From: Ixodes scapularis
Taxonomy: Eukaryota > Arthropoda > Arachnida > Ixodida > Ixodidae
Direction of reading: 5' to 3'
DNA: 64,000 nt
Assembly (NCBI RefSeq): GCF_016920785.2
Contig: NW_024609835.1
Coordinates: forward strand, 26,547,297 to 26,611,296
Shown: piece by piece, positions 31,200 to 41,735 of the stretch
Layout: every line of letters begins with the position of its first letter
Numbering within the stretch: position 1 is the first letter of the stretch
Notes under the pieces: generated by a model
The model's input: only the letters and a program-made list of their open reading frames with translations
Told to the model about the DNA's origin: nothing
Databases searched by the model: none
Program-made: the position numbers and the translations under genes

Positions 31200-33804
31200 A
31201 TGCAGGGAGGTAGAAACAAAATAAAGTGGGAGGATATTGGTGAGCAATTAGAGTCTGAAAATTTCACAGGGTGTGGGGTAGCAGAAACGCACCTTAGAGA
31301 CGAGGAGGAACAACCATACATACCAGGCTACTCCTGGATGGGATGCAACCGGAGGGAAAGTTTACGCAAAGGCGGAGGTCTGGGCATATTAAATTGAAGG
31401 ACAGGACTGGGAAAGAGAGAGGGAGGGCTGCAGAGAACACGTATGGTTGAAAGGTAGGTAACAAGCCTCAACACTCTTCTGTGGTTTGCTTACCTGAAAA
31501 CAGGGAGACTCGAGAGACGAAAATACGGAACACTTTACATGTATATCGACGGACATCAGAGAAAATGGCCTTAATCAGGAAATAATTATCATAGAAAACA
31601 TGAATGCCCATTTAGAAGTGTTTGATGGATTAACAGATAAAACCGGAAAGTTGCTAGAAGATTTGTGTGGTGCCCTTGACCTAGTGTTAGTGAATGCACA
31701 GGTAAAATGCGACGGAAAAATAACGTGGGAACGAAACAACTCACACTCAATAATAGACTACTGCCTCATGTCCCACAAACTGTATGACAGGCTAGAAAGT
31801 ATGGAAATAGATGAGGAAGAAACAAAAAGTTGAGGGAGTGACCACAAACGAATTAAGATTAAATTTGGCGCATCCAAACCAGAACAGCAAGCCCAGGAAC
31901 GAGCGGGTAAATTTAATCTAAGTGAAGCTCAAATACAAAAAATAACGAGAAGCATTGAGAACATAGTATCGAAATAACCAGAAAGGGAATGGGCATATGA
32001 GGACCTAATAGGAATCTTTAAAAGAGAATTAGAGAAGCATCGAAATAAACAAAGAGGACAGCAAAAAGGAAGACACAAACCAAAAAGCTGGTGGGATAAG
32101 GAGGTCAAAGCAGCCATATTGCAGCGCCAAGAGGCATCTAGGGAGCATAGGTGGGCAAAGAAAAGGGGAGCCTTGCCAAGTGAGGTAGAATCAAAATGGG
32201 AAAACTTCCAAGAGCGAAAAAGGGAGGCATCAGCTTTAATACAGACCAAAATTGGGAGTGCAGGAGTGCAATGAATGACGGAAGTAAATAAAAAAGATAG
32301 GAATGCAGCGAAAAGGTTCTGGGAGTGCATTAAAGCGGAGGGGAGAAAGACAGGGTTTCCAACATTTACTGACCACATAGGGGGGGAAAAAAGTAGAAGG
32401 GGAAGAGGCACGGGAACATATTAGGCAGACAATCGAAGGGGCTTTCTCCCAGCTTGAGCAGAGGGGGACGGTGGATAGCAGTGACAACAGCAGAGTAGAG
32501 GAGGAGCAGAATTATGTAACAATGGAGACGACCACAAAGGGATGGGATAAGGCAGAAAGTAAGGTTCCGGCAAGTACAGCGACAGGCCCAGACGACATAC
32601 CATAGAACTCATTAGGACACTAGGCAAAACAAGGAAATTGAAGTTACGACATGGAATAAATCAAATAATTATGGGAGGAGAGGTACCTAAGGATTGAAAA
32701 CTGAGTAAAATTAGACTAATATATAAAGGCGGAGCAAACAGAGACAACATTAAGTCGTATCGGCCAATAACGGTAACGTCAGTTCTATACAGATTAGCTA
32801 TGCAGATAGTAAAGCGGAGAATGGAGGAATGGGCAGAAGATACGCAAATGCTGGGTGAGCTCCAAAACGGATTCCGAAGAGATAGATGACTGGAAGATAA
32901 CTTATTCGTCACCACAAAATGTATAGAAATGGCAACGAAGAACCAGACTCCTTTGTGGTTAGCTTATTTGGACATCAAGGGAGCGTACGATAATGTGAAC
33001 CAAGAAAAACTTTGGAGCCAGCTGAGGGAATATAACTTAGATGCATATTTGGTTGGGTTTTTTCAGCAGGTATATACAAACAATAAGTTTATTATAGCAT
33101 GGGAAGCAAAAACTACACAACCCGCAGCGTTAAAAAGAGGGCTCGGCAGGGCTGTCCACTGTCACCTTTGCTTTTCATGATATATCTCAGGGAAATAAAA
33201 AAGAAATTAGAGCAGAGGAACTTAGGTTTTGATGTGACTAATATGGAAGTAGGGAGAAAAGTAGTACAGGTAATACCAGGACTGATGTATGCAGACGACA
33301 TAGCACTTATGGCAGATAACCAGGATACGTTGCAGGAACTAGCTGGAATATATGGAGAGGAAGGGGACAGATTGGGCATGAGTTTTATTAGTGACAAGTC
33401 TGGAGTAATCGTGTTTAACGACGAAAAAAGGGAACCTGTGAGGATACAAAACATCGAAATAGACCAAGTAGGAAAATACAAATATTTGTGAGTCTGGCTC
33501 AATGAGGAACCGAAATATCTGGAGGAACATGAGGAGAATGTAATTAGAAAAGGGAAAAGAAATTCATCAATTATAAAGCTCAAGGCGCTATGCAACTATA
33601 ATAGATATGAAGTAGCCAGAGGTATATGGAGAGGGGTGATGGTATCAGGACTGTCTTCTGGCAGTGCAGTACTGTGCATGAAACCTGAGGTTCAATCAGG
33701 ATTACAAATTCGACAAAAAGCGTAGGCAGATTGGCGCTGGGAGCACATGGCAAAACACCAAATGAGGGAGTACAGGGGGACATGGGATGGTCGTCTTTTG
33801 AGAG
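31200..33804 (+). pseudogene. LINE ORF2, endonuclease and RT (broken)
   Basis: Fragments in order: endonuclease start (FINMQGGRNKIKW, CGVAETHLRDEEEQ, YSWMGCNRR); a middle endonuclease part (DLVLVNAQVKCDGK, HSIIDYCLMSHKL); RT (AYLDIKGAYDNVNQEKLW, GCPLSPLLFMIYLREI, GLMYADDIALMADN); and thumb (GKYKYL). Many stops and frameshifts separate them. The coding region stops at 33804 inside CGTCTTTTGAGAG and resumes at the second copy of that sequence near 39415. Confidence 0.85.
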
Positions 33805-33835
33805 TGAGTGAAAACATTTATTTGACAGAGTCAAA

Positions 33836-36800
33836 TTAGCATCCCATGTCCAGGACGCCGCTTTTGCGGGCTGTCAGTACAGCCCTGTTGATGAGGCGGA
33901 CCTGATCGGAGTGCAGAGAGCTGGATAGAGCCCTCAGCCAACCCTCATATGTGTTATTCTCAATGGGGATTATTTCAGCATTCTCAGTAGAATCTAAAAT
34001 AGGTAGCTCAGGGCACGTCCAGGTGACGTGTGCGAGTTTAGCCGGTAGTTGTTTGCACCAGGGGCAGAGGTGGGAGGGGAATTTTTGTGGATAGAATTTA
34101 TGAAGCCGAGCTATGTGCGGAAATGTATCTGTCTGGAGTTGTCTCCAGATGACACCCTGCTTTCGCGTGAGCCCATTCGGGCTGGGAAAACTCTGTCTAG
34201 CCTGCCTATAGTAGGCGAGGAGTTCGCTATAGCGTCTCTCTACTGGTTCTTGCTCATTTTCCTCCCTTGGGCGCTCACCCGCTCGGAAATGCAGACCTCG
34301 AGCCACCTCGTGCGCGCGTTCATTTCCTAATAATCCCGCGTGCCCCGGGGCCCAGATGAGCGTCACCTTTGGAAGGTTGGTTCCTTTCCTGAGTACTGCT
34401 GCTGCCGCTTTGTAGATTTGCCCTTTTGCGTAATTCCGGCACGCTTGCTGGGAATCAGTGATTATAGTGACACTGTCCCGTCCGCGGCTTGCCAAGGCTG
34501 CAAGTGCTATAGCCGTTTCCTCCGCGGCGTCGACGGTGGATGTTTTTGTTGATGCCGTGCAGCGCGTTAAGAGATGTTGGTCGATTACACTCAAGGAGTA
34601 AATATTTGTGCTCGAGCGTCGAGAGGCATCCGTGTAGAGAGTATTGTCCCAGCCTTGTATTTGTTGCTCTAAGAATCGAATTCTGGCCTGTCTTCTGCCG
34701 TCATGTCTCCCCGGTTGCATGTGTCTGGGGATTGGACGAACTGTAATTTTACTTCTGATTTGATCATTATGAATCTCGATGTCTTCGCTGCCACGGAGGA
34801 AACAGTCATATCCTAGTTTTGCGAGGAGATTTCTGCCGGTCGGGCTCTTTGTGAGTCGTTCTAGCTGGTTGAGCAGCTGGGCCTCTGCAAGCTCGGCGTA
34901 CGTGTTCTGTAGGCCTAGGCTTGCGAGTTTCGCATTTGACGTGCTTACTGGCAGGCCGAGGACGTGTTTAAATGCTTTCCTAATTGCAGTGTCAATCTTC
35001 TTTGTTTGCTCCTGGTTGAGTTTATGGTACGGTAAGGCATAAACTATGCGGCTAATGACGAGCGCATTCACAAGTCGCACCCCGTCGATCTCTTTAAGGC
35101 CTCTTCGCTTGTTAATTATGCGGGTGGCCATCCTTTCCACCTGCGCGAGGGAGCGAAGCACTTTTGAGACGTTGTCTCCTGCTCCCCCTCCCTCCTGCAG
35201 GTGCATTCCTAGGATCCGTAGCGATTTGGCCTGTGGAATCGTTTGGCCTCGCTGGTGTAGGTATAGAGGGGGATCAGGTCTCTTTTGGCCTCTGCGTTCT
35301 TTGATAAGGATGAGCTCAGATTTTTCGGAAGAGCATTGCAGGCCTCTAGGCTGTACATAGTTTTGTACCGTGTCTATAGCGCTCTGCAGTGCATTCTCTT
35401 GTTCGCCCAGGCTGCCTGCCGGAGTCCATATGGTAATGTCATCCGCATACAGCGCGTAGCGTATGCCTGCTATTTGAGAGAGAGCTTCTGGAAGCTTTCT
35501 CATCGCTATATTAAACAGGGTAGGTGAGAGCACTGACCCCTGAGGTGTGCCACTGTTGGGCATACGGAGCTCCGGAGTGCGAAGGGTGCCTACACCTATT
35601 GTGGCGGTACGATCCCTGAGGAAATCCTTGACATAGTTATATATTCGGGCTCCGCAATTCGTGTGTGAGAGGTTCTCCAGTATAGCCTCATGTCGCACAT
35701 TATCAAATGCGCCGGCTAGATCTAGCGCTAGAATTGCTTTCGCCTGGCTGGATTTGCGGTCTAAAATTTCCTCCTTGATCTGCAGGAGCACGTCCTGTGT
35801 AGAGAGATGTCTGCGGAAGCCAAACATGGTGTCCGCTAAGGCATTGACGCTTTCCAGGTGGGGCTGCAGCCGATTGAGGATAATATGCTCGAGGAGCTTA
35901 CCCATACAAGATGTTAACGAGATAGGTCGCATATTTTCAATGCCCGGTAGTTTTCCCGGCTTTGGGATAAGTATGATTTCTGCGTGCTTCCATTCAGGGG
36001 GGAGCGAGCTACTTTCCCATATGCTATTGTAGATCTTGGTCAAGCGTTCGTAGTCTTCATTATTCAGATTTTTGAGAATTTTGAAGTCAATCTTATCTCT
36101 TCCAGGAGTTGTATTACGGTGAATAGCTTGGGCTGCGAATTGCACTTCTGCCAACGTGATTTCCCGATCGAGGTGTTCATTCGCTTCTCCTCCGTATTCC
36201 GCGTAGATGGCCGCAGGGCATTGCCCAATGTACTTATTCTTGATGCTGTCTAAGATTTGGTCGTCCGTCCTGCTGTCGAGGTGGAGGATCTCCTGTACCA
36301 CCTGCGAAACCTGATATTTACTTTTGTTAGGATCGATTAGATGCCGAATTAGGCGCCAAGTCTCCTTAGTTCCTAGACCTCCTTGCATGCGGTCGCCTAT
36401 ATCGTCCAAATTACGGGCGCAGAGCTCCTTAGCGTATTGTTCCGCTTCAGCTGTGAGGCGGTCAATGCGTCTTTTAAGCCTTAGGTTTGTTTTCTTTCGG
36501 GACCAACGGCGTATGAGCATTCTACGTCTATTCCATAAATGGAGTAGGTGGTTGTCGACCTCCGGAAACTCTTCGCTGCCGTAGACCGTTGTTGTGCACG
36601 CCTCTCGGCGCTCTATGATACCTCGGCTCCACTCTTCTACCCCGACGGTACCCGCATCATCGCAATACCGTCTAAAGAGGTCCCAATCGATGTTACGGTT
36701 GGGGCGGCCACGTTTTTTTTCATACTCCGTTCCATAAATCTCGGTTGACAGAATGTAATGATCGCTTCCTAATTCAACCCCCGTGTTTTCCCATACAGCA

Positions 36801-37411
36801 TTGGCAACATTCTTGGTTAGGGTGAGGTCCGGGCAAGTGTCTCGGCACGCTCTATTACCAATACGGGTGGGGAAGTCTGGATCTGTAAGAAGGACGAGCG
36901 ATAGATTTTCTATGGCTTTTGCCACATCCGTTCCCCGTGGGGTGTCATTATTGTATCCCCACATACTGTGTGGGGCATTAAAATCGCCTGCTATAAGCAG
37001 TGGATGGTTGTTGGCTTTGTTTGCTGCTAGATGGAGGAGTCGACTAAGGGGTGGATTGCACACCGAAGGCGAGCAGTAGACATTAAGTATGAAGAGACTG
37101 TGCCGGCCCCTTTTCCTGGGTACGATTTCCACTAGGCAATGCTGAATCTGATCCTGAGGAAGGCCCACTTCATGCTCTATAGCCGTGTGTCTTTTACCGA
37201 CTAGGGTTGCCACCTGCGTTTGACCTTCGGGCTTGAAAGTGACATATCGGGGGACTCGCGGTGTTTTGCCGGTCTCTTGCACGGCAATTATGTCTGGCTG
37301 CGACGTGGATCCTAATATGTGTTGCGTCAATGATTCCTCCTTCGGCTGGTAACTGCGGCAGTTCCATTGCCAGATTATAATATGCGGTTCGCTCACTGGG
37401 CTAGGGGCCAT
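33836..37411 (-). CDS. I-clade LINE ORF2: endonuclease, RT, RNase H
   Basis: The 1191 codons are uninterrupted. The endonuclease (about residues 10-235) has IIWQWNCRSYQ, VQETGKTP, LLIAGDFNAPHSMW and GSDHYIL. RT (about 440-720) has NMRPISLTSCMGKLLEHII, ILALDLAGAFDNVRHEAI, GTPQGSVLSPTLFNIAM and YALYADDITIW. RNase H (about 950-1070) has LYTDAS, ETAIAL, IITDSQQACRNY and WAPGHAGLLGNERAHEVAR, keeping the D-E-D-H set. A C-terminal C-C-H-C knuckle (CPWCKQLPAKLAHVTWTC) follows. The RNase H supports the I group. ATG at 37411 overlaps the upstream short ORF by 19 bp. Confidence 0.93.
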   Translation of the reverse strand: MAPSPVSEPHIIIWQWNCRSYQPKEESLTQHILGSTSQPDIIAVQETGKTPRVPRYVTFKPEGQTQVATLVGKRHTAIEHEVGLPQDQIQHCLVEIVPRKRGRHSLFILNVYCSPSVCNPPLSRLLHLAANKANNHPLLIAGDFNAPHSMWGYNNDTPRGTDVAKAIENLSLVLLTDPDFPTRIGNRACRDTCPDLTLTKNVANAVWENTGVELGSDHYILSTEIYGTEYEKKRGRPNRNIDWDLFRRYCDDAGTVGVEEWSRGIIERREACTTTVYGSEEFPEVDNHLLHLWNRRRMLIRRWSRKKTNLRLKRRIDRLTAEAEQYAKELCARNLDDIGDRMQGGLGTKETWRLIRHLIDPNKSKYQVSQVVQEILHLDSRTDDQILDSIKNKYIGQCPAAIYAEYGGEANEHLDREITLAEVQFAAQAIHRNTTPGRDKIDFKILKNLNNEDYERLTKIYNSIWESSSLPPEWKHAEIILIPKPGKLPGIENMRPISLTSCMGKLLEHIILNRLQPHLESVNALADTMFGFRRHLSTQDVLLQIKEEILDRKSSQAKAILALDLAGAFDNVRHEAILENLSHTNCGARIYNYVKDFLRDRTATIGVGTLRTPELRMPNSGTPQGSVLSPTLFNIAMRKLPEALSQIAGIRYALYADDITIWTPAGSLGEQENALQSAIDTVQNYVQPRGLQCSSEKSELILIKERRGQKRPDPPLYLHQRGQTIPQAKSLRILGMHLQEGGGAGDNVSKVLRSLAQVERMATRIINKRRGLKEIDGVRLVNALVISRIVYALPYHKLNQEQTKKIDTAIRKAFKHVLGLPVSTSNAKLASLGLQNTYAELAEAQLLNQLERLTKSPTGRNLLAKLGYDCFLRGSEDIEIHNDQIRSKITVRPIPRHMQPGRHDGRRQARIRFLEQQIQGWDNTLYTDASRRSSTNIYSLSVIDQHLLTRCTASTKTSTVDAAEETAIALAALASRGRDSVTIITDSQQACRNYAKGQIYKAAAAVLRKGTNLPKVTLIWAPGHAGLLGNERAHEVARGLHFRAGERPREENEQEPVERRYSELLAYYRQARQSFPSPNGLTRKQGVIWRQLQTDTFPHIARLHKFYPQKFPSHLCPWCKQLPAKLAHVTWTCPELPILDSTENAEIIPIENNTYEGWLRALSSSLHSDQVRLINRAVLTARKSGVLDMGC

Positions 37412-37662
37412 GCCGTGCTACCCATGATATCTGTCGAGCTGGGTTTAGGATGGCCGTCGGCATGCTTTATTCTTTTGCAGTCGTTTATATCTCTCCCTAT
37501 TTGCCCGTTTTGGGTCTCTTCTAACGCTCGAAAAAGTCTTCGGACATCCCGTTTGAGCTGTCTATTTTTCCGGCGGAGGCTCTCTTCTGTTTCCTCGCCG
37601 TCTGCTTCCGAGGCTTCTGTCTCTGTTTGTTCCGCTGGCTGCTGACGCGGGAGGGTGGACAT
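37393..37662 (-). CDS. Short linking ORF between LINE ORF1 and ORF2
   Basis: The 89 codons (MSTLPRQQPAEQTETEASEA...) have a charged, coiled-coil-like middle (ESLRRKNRQLKRDVRRLF). It starts 30 bp after the ORF1 stop and ends 19 bp inside ORF2 in another frame. It may be a true small protein, a coupling device for ORF2 initiation, or the N-terminal part of ORF2 after one frameshift. I cannot tell which. Confidence 0.5.
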   Translation of the reverse strand: MSTLPRQQPAEQTETEASEADGEETEESLRRKNRQLKRDVRRLFRALEETQNGQIGRDINDCKRIKHADGHPKPSSTDIMGSTAWPLAQ

Positions 37663-37691
37663 GGCCTCTATCTTCTTGTTGCCTACGGCAT

Positions 37692-39191
37692 CTATTTACG
37701 CATGAGTAGACCTATACAGTTTTCGAGGGAGGCGAGTCTATCTTTAATTTCTCGTATTTCTGCTTTGATCGGCTCTATCCCTGTTTGCGCTATTTGTAGT
37801 ATTTCCTTACTCTCGTTCGGTTTTGAGGGTTGAGAGTTGGCTAAGGGCTTATTCCAGCTCACCTTTTGCGTGGCCGCGGGTTGTTGGCTTTCGGGTCTGG
37901 GGTCGCGTGTCTGGGGCTGCGGCCCTCGGAGGTCTCTTGATCGGCTGCGACTCTCTTCCCGACTGGTGCTCCTTCCTCTGCTGCGGGATCGGCGCCTCCT
38001 GCTAAGTGAGCGGGGTTGATGTGTCCCTGGCAGAGATGGAAAGTCCTTGCCAGAGAGTGGCGGGGTTTTTTTGCTTTGCCTTGCTTGCCACGCTCGTCGT
38101 GGTGGGGTGGCCGGGGGCGGCCTGCGACGGGCCGGGCAAAATTTAGCCGTCGCGACATGTGCGCCCCCACAGTTGCGACACGACACGGTGCATTGATGCT
38201 TCTCGCTGTTACTTTGTCCGCACACCTTGCACAGGTTCACGTCCGGTCTCGGGCAGATGTCTGCCCTATGTCCCAGTTCGTGGCACTTGCTGCAGATCTG
38301 TCGGAGTGGGGTGTATTTTCGACATTCGTAGATGCCGTGCTGGTAGATAACTTGACGAGGTGCTCGTTGGCCCTGGAAGGTGAGCAGCGCTGTCTCCGAG
38401 CTTCCAAGCATCCTCCCATATACGAGCTCGAAGTTCGGCCCTACCCTCGTGTTGGCAAAGAGCTCCTCTGGTGATGTGTTTTTCTTTATGCCATGGATAA
38501 CGACCTTGACGGTATTCTCCGGTGAGGCGATGTATGCCTTGAGTGGGTAGGTCTTGGCGTCTACCGTGAGCGTAGTGGCCGAGCTTGCTTCCGTAGCCAC
38601 CGCCAGGCTAGGTGTGCTCAGCGTGACGAGGTTCTGCGCCGGTTGAAGGAGGATCTTCGGTGCCTTGTCCGGCTCGTTTCGACTTGCCGGACCCGCTGCC
38701 GCAGTTCTCACTGCGTCGTATACCATCCATCTTGGTAGTTTCGCAAGGTCAATGCCGCCCTGCACCCGATAGACAATTCGAAATTAATTTTTTGTGTTCC
38801 TGAGGAAGCGCGGCGTTCCTTTCGGACGTGGTGGGTATTTTTCATGCACCGGCTTCGGTGCGGTTTCTTTTTTCTTCTCTGCTTGTTTCCTTCTTCTTGA
38901 GATAAACTGCGTCCAGCCGACGCGATCTTCGTTTTCGTCCTCGTCGCTGGAATCCGGCGCGCTGACGTGTTTTTCTTCTGCTGCCGATAGGCCCTGCGTG
39001 CCCGGCTGCTCGCCGAGGCGTCGGGCCGTACCGTCGCCACGGTTGTTCGCCGGATTCATTTGGCGAGTTTCGTCGTTGTCGGTGGTTAATTCCATCTCGG
39101 AATCGGTTTTTTCGAGGTCCAAAGCGTCAAGGCTTCGTAGTTGTGCCTCCCGTCGCTGTTCTGTAGTCCTTGCTTTTTGCGCCACTTCCAT
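37692..39191 (-). pseudogene. I-clade LINE ORF1 (gag-like) with one in-frame TAA
   Basis: The frame opens at 39191 (MEVAQKARTTEQRREAQL), meets TAA at 38784-38786 and continues in the same frame (FRIVYRVQGGIDLAKLPRW) to 37692. The second part has a gag-like region (TVKVVIHGIKKNTSPEELF) and three zinc-knuckle-like motifs (CSKCHELGHRADIC, CKVCGQSNSEKHQC, CRNCGGAHVATAKFC), then an RS-rich tail. The stop lies ahead of the conserved 'RGGLD' segment. It may be one inactivating mutation or a readthrough site. Confidence 0.8.
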
Positions 39192-39427
39192 GTCTAGGCC
39201 TAACGCCGCGGGCGGCTCCGGCGGCGTGGCGAATATTAAATTTGCCCAAAATTTATCAGAAATAGGCCCACCTCGGTGATTTTGGTGTCTTCCGATACCG
39301 GATGATGTTCCGCATCCGTTGGTGTTGTTGAATTTCCGTTGGCTTGCCGTTTAGTGGGCCAAAAAGTTCTTCTCGACGGAGCGCCGATAAAACACGTCCG
39401 CACGGTTCAGAATCGCAACGTCACTCC

Positions 39428-40040
39428 GTCTTTTGAGAGCAGGAAGGCAATTAGTAAGTTGAAATTTGAACAAAGGTTAACCGAAATAGACGATACGTGG
39501 TGGGCACGGAAGGTATTCAATTATTTATACATGAAAAGTTTAAACACAAAATGTAAAAACCGAACCCGAAAGCTTACATTTAAATACATACACACTGGTG
39601 GTGGGGTTGAACAGACTACTTCAGTGAAAAAGGGGGTGACGGAGGCAGAGAGGAAAATGTGGGAGGGGAGAATGCAGGAGAAATCAGCTTTAACAGTGTA
39701 CAGGTCACAAAAGCAGGACATAAGAGAGGAAAAACTGTTTGATAATTCACTAGGAGGTGCTTTGCTGTTCGAGGCAAGAACGGAAGTTTTGAGGACGAGG
39801 ACGTATAGGGCTAAATTTCAGGAGATAGACACATTATGTGCTGCCTGCCATAATGAGAGTGAGACACCTGAGCACTTTGTGTTAAAGTGCACGGGGCTTC
39901 GTCTTGCCCTCCCTGGAGGGGTAACAGATCTGGCCGGGGCCTTCGGGTTTGCTGGCGACGATGGAGGGACAGAAAAGAGGAGGATTACAGTCACAAAGAG
40001 GCGATTAGAAGATTGGTGGAAATTATCTAGGGAAAACTGA
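39428..40040 (+). pseudogene. CR1-like LINE ORF2, C-terminal part
   Basis: From the right copy of CGTCTTTTGAGAG the frame resumes the ORF2 left at 33804 and runs to a stop at 40040 without interruption. It includes DDTWWARKVFNYLYMKS and a C-C-H-C knuckle (CAACHNESETPEHFVLKC). The good preservation contrasts with the damaged RT part. Confidence 0.85.
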
Positions 40041-40361
40041 ATTATGCAGAACTAACTAGCACAGCTGGGGACAGGCGGGACAGAAGAAAATGGGGACTCC
40101 CTCCCGCGTGGCTCCGGCCAAAAGTTTCAACCCTGTCCCCAGTGGGTCGGGTGCAGGGGTAACACCGACATTATATGGCCAGAGAAAAATTGGCGACTCC
40201 CTCGCGGGGGAGAAAAGGCGGAGGGTGATGTTTTCAGTTTTTTTGCCCGATCCCCCAAAGGTCATCCGGCTGATATCCCACACTACCTGGTGATAGTTAG
40301 GGGATATAAAATTGGCTTAGAGGGGCGGGAGGAATCAAATGTTTTTCTTTCTTAGACTTAG
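40041..40361 (+). other. 3' UTR of the CR1-like LINE, first part
   Basis: This stretch is non-coding. It is interrupted by the PLE at 40362 and resumes at 40923 with CTAGGTGGCGCAAGCTACC and the (CATC)n tail. Confidence 0.65.
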
Positions 40362-40911
40362 GATTAGTGTCGTGATGTAGGCGAGTTGGTTCATGGCCCT
40401 AGAATTGCGGATAAGCCTAGGGGCAGGAGACAATGTGCCGTAAGGCACAGGAACAAGTATGTTGATTGTGTGGTGGGGGTGGTTTACAAGATACCACTAA
40501 GCTGCGGAAGAGTGTACATCGGCCAAACTGGCCGATGCATTAATGACAGGGCACGTGAGCATGACTGGACACTCCGGTCGACCGCTGGGGGTCACTTGCC
40601 TCTGCATTGTGCTGCCTGTAAATGCCAGCCCCAATTCAATAACATCACCATCATCGGGAGGGGCACAGATAAAACTACCAGGGAATTATTGGAAGCGTAT
40701 GCAATAACAAAAGCGGGGCAAGATGCATGCGTCAGCCAAACATCGGTTTTTCTTCACAAAAAAGAAATTACCTATCTTGACACGTGCTGAAGCGATAGTG
40801 CGGTTTATTTCGTTGGTGTTTTTTCAATAAATATTTAGTTGTGAGTTCAGCGCTTGTGTCGTTCACACCTTCCTTTCGTCCTGTGTATTTTTTACGCGCT
40901 GTTTATTTCCG
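40362..40911 (+). mobile_element. 5'-truncated Penelope-like element, 11-bp TSD
   Basis: TTAGACTTAGG flanks the insertion (40351-40361, 40912-40922). It begins with a leader (GATGTAGGCGAGTTGGTTCA) that is also found in altered form in the hairpin PLE insertions. It contains the GIY-YIG C-terminus and ends in a tail with CAATAAATATTTAG and GAGTTCAGCGCTTGTGTCG. The RT part is absent. Confidence 0.85.
40386..40790 (+). pseudogene. Penelope-like GIY-YIG endonuclease C-terminus
   Basis: The frame encodes VVYKIPLSCGRVYIGQTGRC, the GIY-YIG motif as V-Y ... V-Y-I-G, then RAREHDWTL and LPLHCAACKCQP. This is the endonuclease module found after RT in Penelope elements. It nicks the target for integration. 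The upstream RT is missing, so the copy is dead although this frame is open to its stop. Confidence 0.85.
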
Positions 40912-40991
40912 TTAGACTTAGGCTAGGTGGCGCAAGCTACCGCCCGCTACAACGGGTATAGCCAGTACATCCACCCATCCATCCATCCTCG

Positions 40992-41328
40992 AAGAGTTTT
41001 GGCTACAGTCAACGTTAATAGAACCACTCAGTTGGGAAACTGCCATAGAGACTGTGCAGTCTTAACTTTAAAAGGCGTGCTGGCGCGAACTTCAAAGTTG
41101 ATACACTCCAGGTTGTCGACGTAACTTATCATCATTGCGTGATTCGGTTTCAGATATTGCGGAAGCCACTAGGGGCCATTTGCTACGGGCAGGCAACCGC
41201 GAGCTCCCACACCTGCAGAGTAACTTTTGGACACCCTTAGATCTGTAATAGTACTCAAAAGTTAAAACAGCCTCATTTTCAATATAAAGGTTGTTAGAAG
41301 AATGTTTACACGACTACAATACCTTTTT
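40992..41328. other. Unannotated stretch
   Basis: Nothing recognisable lies between the CR1 tail and the foldback copy at 41329. Confidence 0.4.
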
Positions 41329-41735
41329 AGAGAGCAGCTTTCAGGCGCCCGTTTCCGAGTTGAGCGGTGTCCGCGTCGGCGTAAACCGCGCGCGTTGCAT
41401 TATGAGACGTTTCCCCGGCTAAATATAGCGAAAAAATGTTTTCGCTAAATTTAGTAGGTAAATGTTTCCGCAAAATTTAGCTGGGAAACTTAACCTGCTA
41501 AAGTTAGCGAGGAAAATCATTTTCTCCGCTAAGTTCAGAAGGGAAAATGACCCCACGACTTTGTGCCACGTCACCCATGAACAAATTCAACGGCAGGAGG
41601 AAAGGAGAAGGAAACAGGAGGAGGAGGGGAGGAGGAGGGGAAGAGGGGAGCCAGTGGGAAGGGTGCGGAGGAGAAAAAGGGGCATACCCTCTCCTCCGTA
41701 CCATACCCTCCTCTGCCTCAAGAGCTGCGCTCTAG
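41329..41735. mobile_element. Foldback element with minisatellite core, copy C
   Basis: The left end TAGAGAGCAGCTTTCAGG and right end CTCAAGAGCTGCGCTCTAG are inverted and shared with the copies at 52.85 and 53.44 kb, as is the next block GCCCGTTTCCGAGTTGAGCG. The core differs: it holds repeated CGCTAAATTTAG / GGGAAA units followed by GGAGGAGGGG repeats. Confidence 0.7.

Larger units (their letters stand above)
33805..39427 (-). mobile_element. I-clade LINE, nearly complete, 13-bp TSD
   Basis: CGTCTTTTGAGAG occurs just left (about 33792-33804) and just right (about 39428-39440) of the element. Between them on the minus strand are a 5' UTR of about 236 bp, a gag-like ORF1, a short linking ORF, a full ORF2 with RNase H, and a 3' UTR of about 30 bp ending AATAAATGTTTTCACTCA without a poly(A) tail. 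It inserted into ORF2 of the CR1-like LINE. Only one clear defect, a stop in ORF1, is visible. Confidence 0.9.
21749..40991 (+). mobile_element. CR1-like LINE with PHD and esterase ORF1, split by nested insertions
   Basis: Pieces in order on the + strand: ORF1 start (21749-21874 and 22057-22327), ORF1 esterase part (30287-31003), ORF2 endonuclease and RT (31200-33804), ORF2 end (39428-40040) and a 3' UTR ending in (CATC)n at about 40975-40991. The pieces are separated by a MITE, a TA-flanked DNA element, an I-clade LINE and a PLE, each with target-site evidence. PHD and esterase domains in ORF1 are known from CR1-like LINEs. Stops and frameshifts make it inactive. Confidence 0.8.
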
